Part shown: positions 63,168 through 64,000 of the stretch, one piece after another
Layout of the letters: every line of letters begins with the position of its first letter
Numbering within the stretch: the first letter of the stretch is position 1
DNA from: Saccharothrix tamanrassetensis
GTDB taxonomy: Bacteria; Actinomycetota; Actinomycetes; Mycobacteriales; Pseudonocardiaceae
Direction of reading: 5' to 3'
NCBI RefSeq assembly: GCF_014203665.1
Contig: NZ_JACHJN010000006.1
Location: 1 to 64,000, forward strand
Length of the DNA: 64,000 bases
Notes under the pieces: generated by a model
Databases searched by the model: none
The model's input: the letters and a program-made list of their open reading frames with translations, nothing else
Told to the model about the DNA's origin: nothing
Program-made: the position numbers and the translations under genes

Positions 63168-64000
63168 ATGATCGATCAGCTCGTGCTCGACGACTTGCGC
63201 CCTCTGACGTGGCTCGACGCGTTTCCCTGGCTTCGCGGTGCCTCCGCTGGTCATGCGGACACACCGTGGTGGGACGCGGCGATCTCCGACGCACCACCGG
63301 ACGAGCGAAGGCAGCGGTTGGCAGAGGTCTCCGAACTGGCGATGAACAGGCTGACGCGGTGGACGATAGGTCAGATATTCCCGGGACTACCGCCTCAGCT
63401 GCACATCGCCGCTCTCGAGCTGCCACCGCGCCCGCGAAACGCCCTCACGTCAGGCGCCGGCTACACCACGCTCGGCGAGTTGGTCGGCTTGACCATCGGA
63501 GACGTGCTTGACCTGCGGAACGTCGGGATGGGCGGGATCGACGCCATCCTTCGAGCACTCGCCGACGTGTCAACGTCGCAACCGACACCCGACATCGGCC
63601 ACCTGTCGCCACCGACCTCGTCCGGAAGGGAAGCGGTTCCTACCGAACGGCCCCCTGGTTGGCTCGCCACGCTCTTCGGCGACCTGTCCAGAATCGCCGA
63701 GTGGCAGGCCGCCATCGGCTTACCCGCGGAGCCGCTCCTGCGTGCCTCGTCGCCAACCGGCACACCGGACGAGGTGTTGAAGGCGCGGCAGCGGCTGGCC
63801 GCGCTGTCCGCCAGCGACATCTTGGGCCAGGACGCGCTCGGGCGGGACGCCGCGAGTCTGCTCGACACGGCCTTTCGCGCCCTCGACCCGCGAGCGATGA
63901 CAATTTTGAAGCAACGCCTGTTCGCCGATGAACCCGTCACCCTGGACCAGCTCGGTCGGCAGCTGGGCTTGACGCGCGAGCGTGTTCGTCAGATCGAGGG
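63168..64000 (+). CDS. alpha-CTD-like / sigma region 4-like protein, incomplete at the window end
   Basis: The frame is open from ATG 63168 to the last base (277 codons) and continues beyond. Two known shapes can be seen. Residues about 90-125 (AGYTTLGELVGLTIGDVLDLRNVGMGGIDAIL) have the pattern of the RNA-polymerase alpha C-terminal domain (helix-hairpin-helix, with TLGELxxLTxxDLLxxRNxGxxSL...). The end of the visible part (PVTLDQLGRQLGLTRERVRQIEG) is a sigma-70 region 4 helix-turn-helix. Between them lie about 120 helical residues. The combination suggests a DNA-binding regulator or a defence-associated sensor. It is transcribed away from the dnd genes. Family identity beyond this is not known to me. 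Confidence 0.8.
   Translation, partial: MIDQLVLDDLRPLTWLDAFPWLRGASAGHADTPWWDAAISDAPPDERRQRLAEVSELAMNRLTRWTIGQIFPGLPPQLHIAALELPPRPRNALTSGAGYTTLGELVGLTIGDVLDLRNVGMGGIDAILRALADVSTSQPTPDIGHLSPPTSSGREAVPTERPPGWLATLFGDLSRIAEWQAAIGLPAEPLLRASSPTGTPDEVLKARQRLAALSASDILGQDALGRDAASLLDTAFRALDPRAMTILKQRLFADEPVTLDQLGRQLGLTRERVRQIE

Overview
The window is a 64-kb stretch of a high-GC actinobacterial chromosome. Many genes start with GTG and are packed with 1-14 nt overlaps. Gene content and order (GlnE, DUF4191, UvrD2, WhiB7, UPF0182, PPA1309-type protein, ssrA near prfB-ftsEX-smpB) point to Pseudonocardiales, something like Saccharothrix, Lentzea, Actinosynnema or Amycolatopsis. The genus is an inference from gene content only.

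Layout. 1-13.3 kb: the 3' end of a 5S rRNA and its terminator, a GNAT enzyme, a DUF2975/XRE regulator operon, an Lrp regulator facing a rhodanese, a phosphate permease with a PHO-like repeat, and nitrogen control (glnE, and glnA behind a good GlnR-box match). 13.6-29.6 kb: a neighbourhood that resembles M. tuberculosis Rv3193c-Rv3198c. It holds uvrD2, whiB7 with promoter, upstream ORF and attenuator, an ABC1 kinase, a ThiF/TOMM-like protein, an inactive-looking zinc protease homologue, a PDZ-Lon-like protease and UPF0182. A patch of 24-bp coding repeats and an AbiEi-like orphan are inserted in it. 29.7-30.8 kb: two identical initiator tRNA genes separated by nested palindromic repeats. 31-38 kb: PadR regulator, prfB-ftsE-ftsX-smpB, a NarL-type two-component pair and ssrA (tmRNA). 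38-48.5 kb: cholesterol oxidase, HrpB helicase, a glycosyltransferase, an MFS pump, a DsbA-like protein and a PaaK-like ligase.

At tRNA-Ala(GGC) (48.6 kb) the character changes to an accessory island with an orphan phosphotransferase, a decayed IS3-type transposase, an intact IS30-type element and about 1 kb of empty sequence. After these come a DUF262/DUF1524 (GmrSD/SspE-like) gene broken by one base and a full DNA phosphorothioation locus. dndB-dndC-dndD-dndE read leftward as one overlapping operon. dndA reads rightward. Two copies of GTACGT-N10-ACGTAC lie in the divergent promoter region, probably sites for DndB. A phosphorothioation-associated methyltransferase gene follows. The window ends inside a protein that combines an RNA-polymerase alpha-CTD-like helix-hairpin region with a sigma region-4-like helix-turn-helix. 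No dndFGH restriction genes are visible, so the restriction partner is missing, lies to the right, or was the broken DUF262 gene.

Most interesting: the alpha-CTD/sigma4-like protein beside the dnd locus, the paired DndB-type operators, the broken SspE/GmrSD-like gene, the whiB7 leader with a long upstream ORF, and the nested palindromes between the tRNA-fMet copies.
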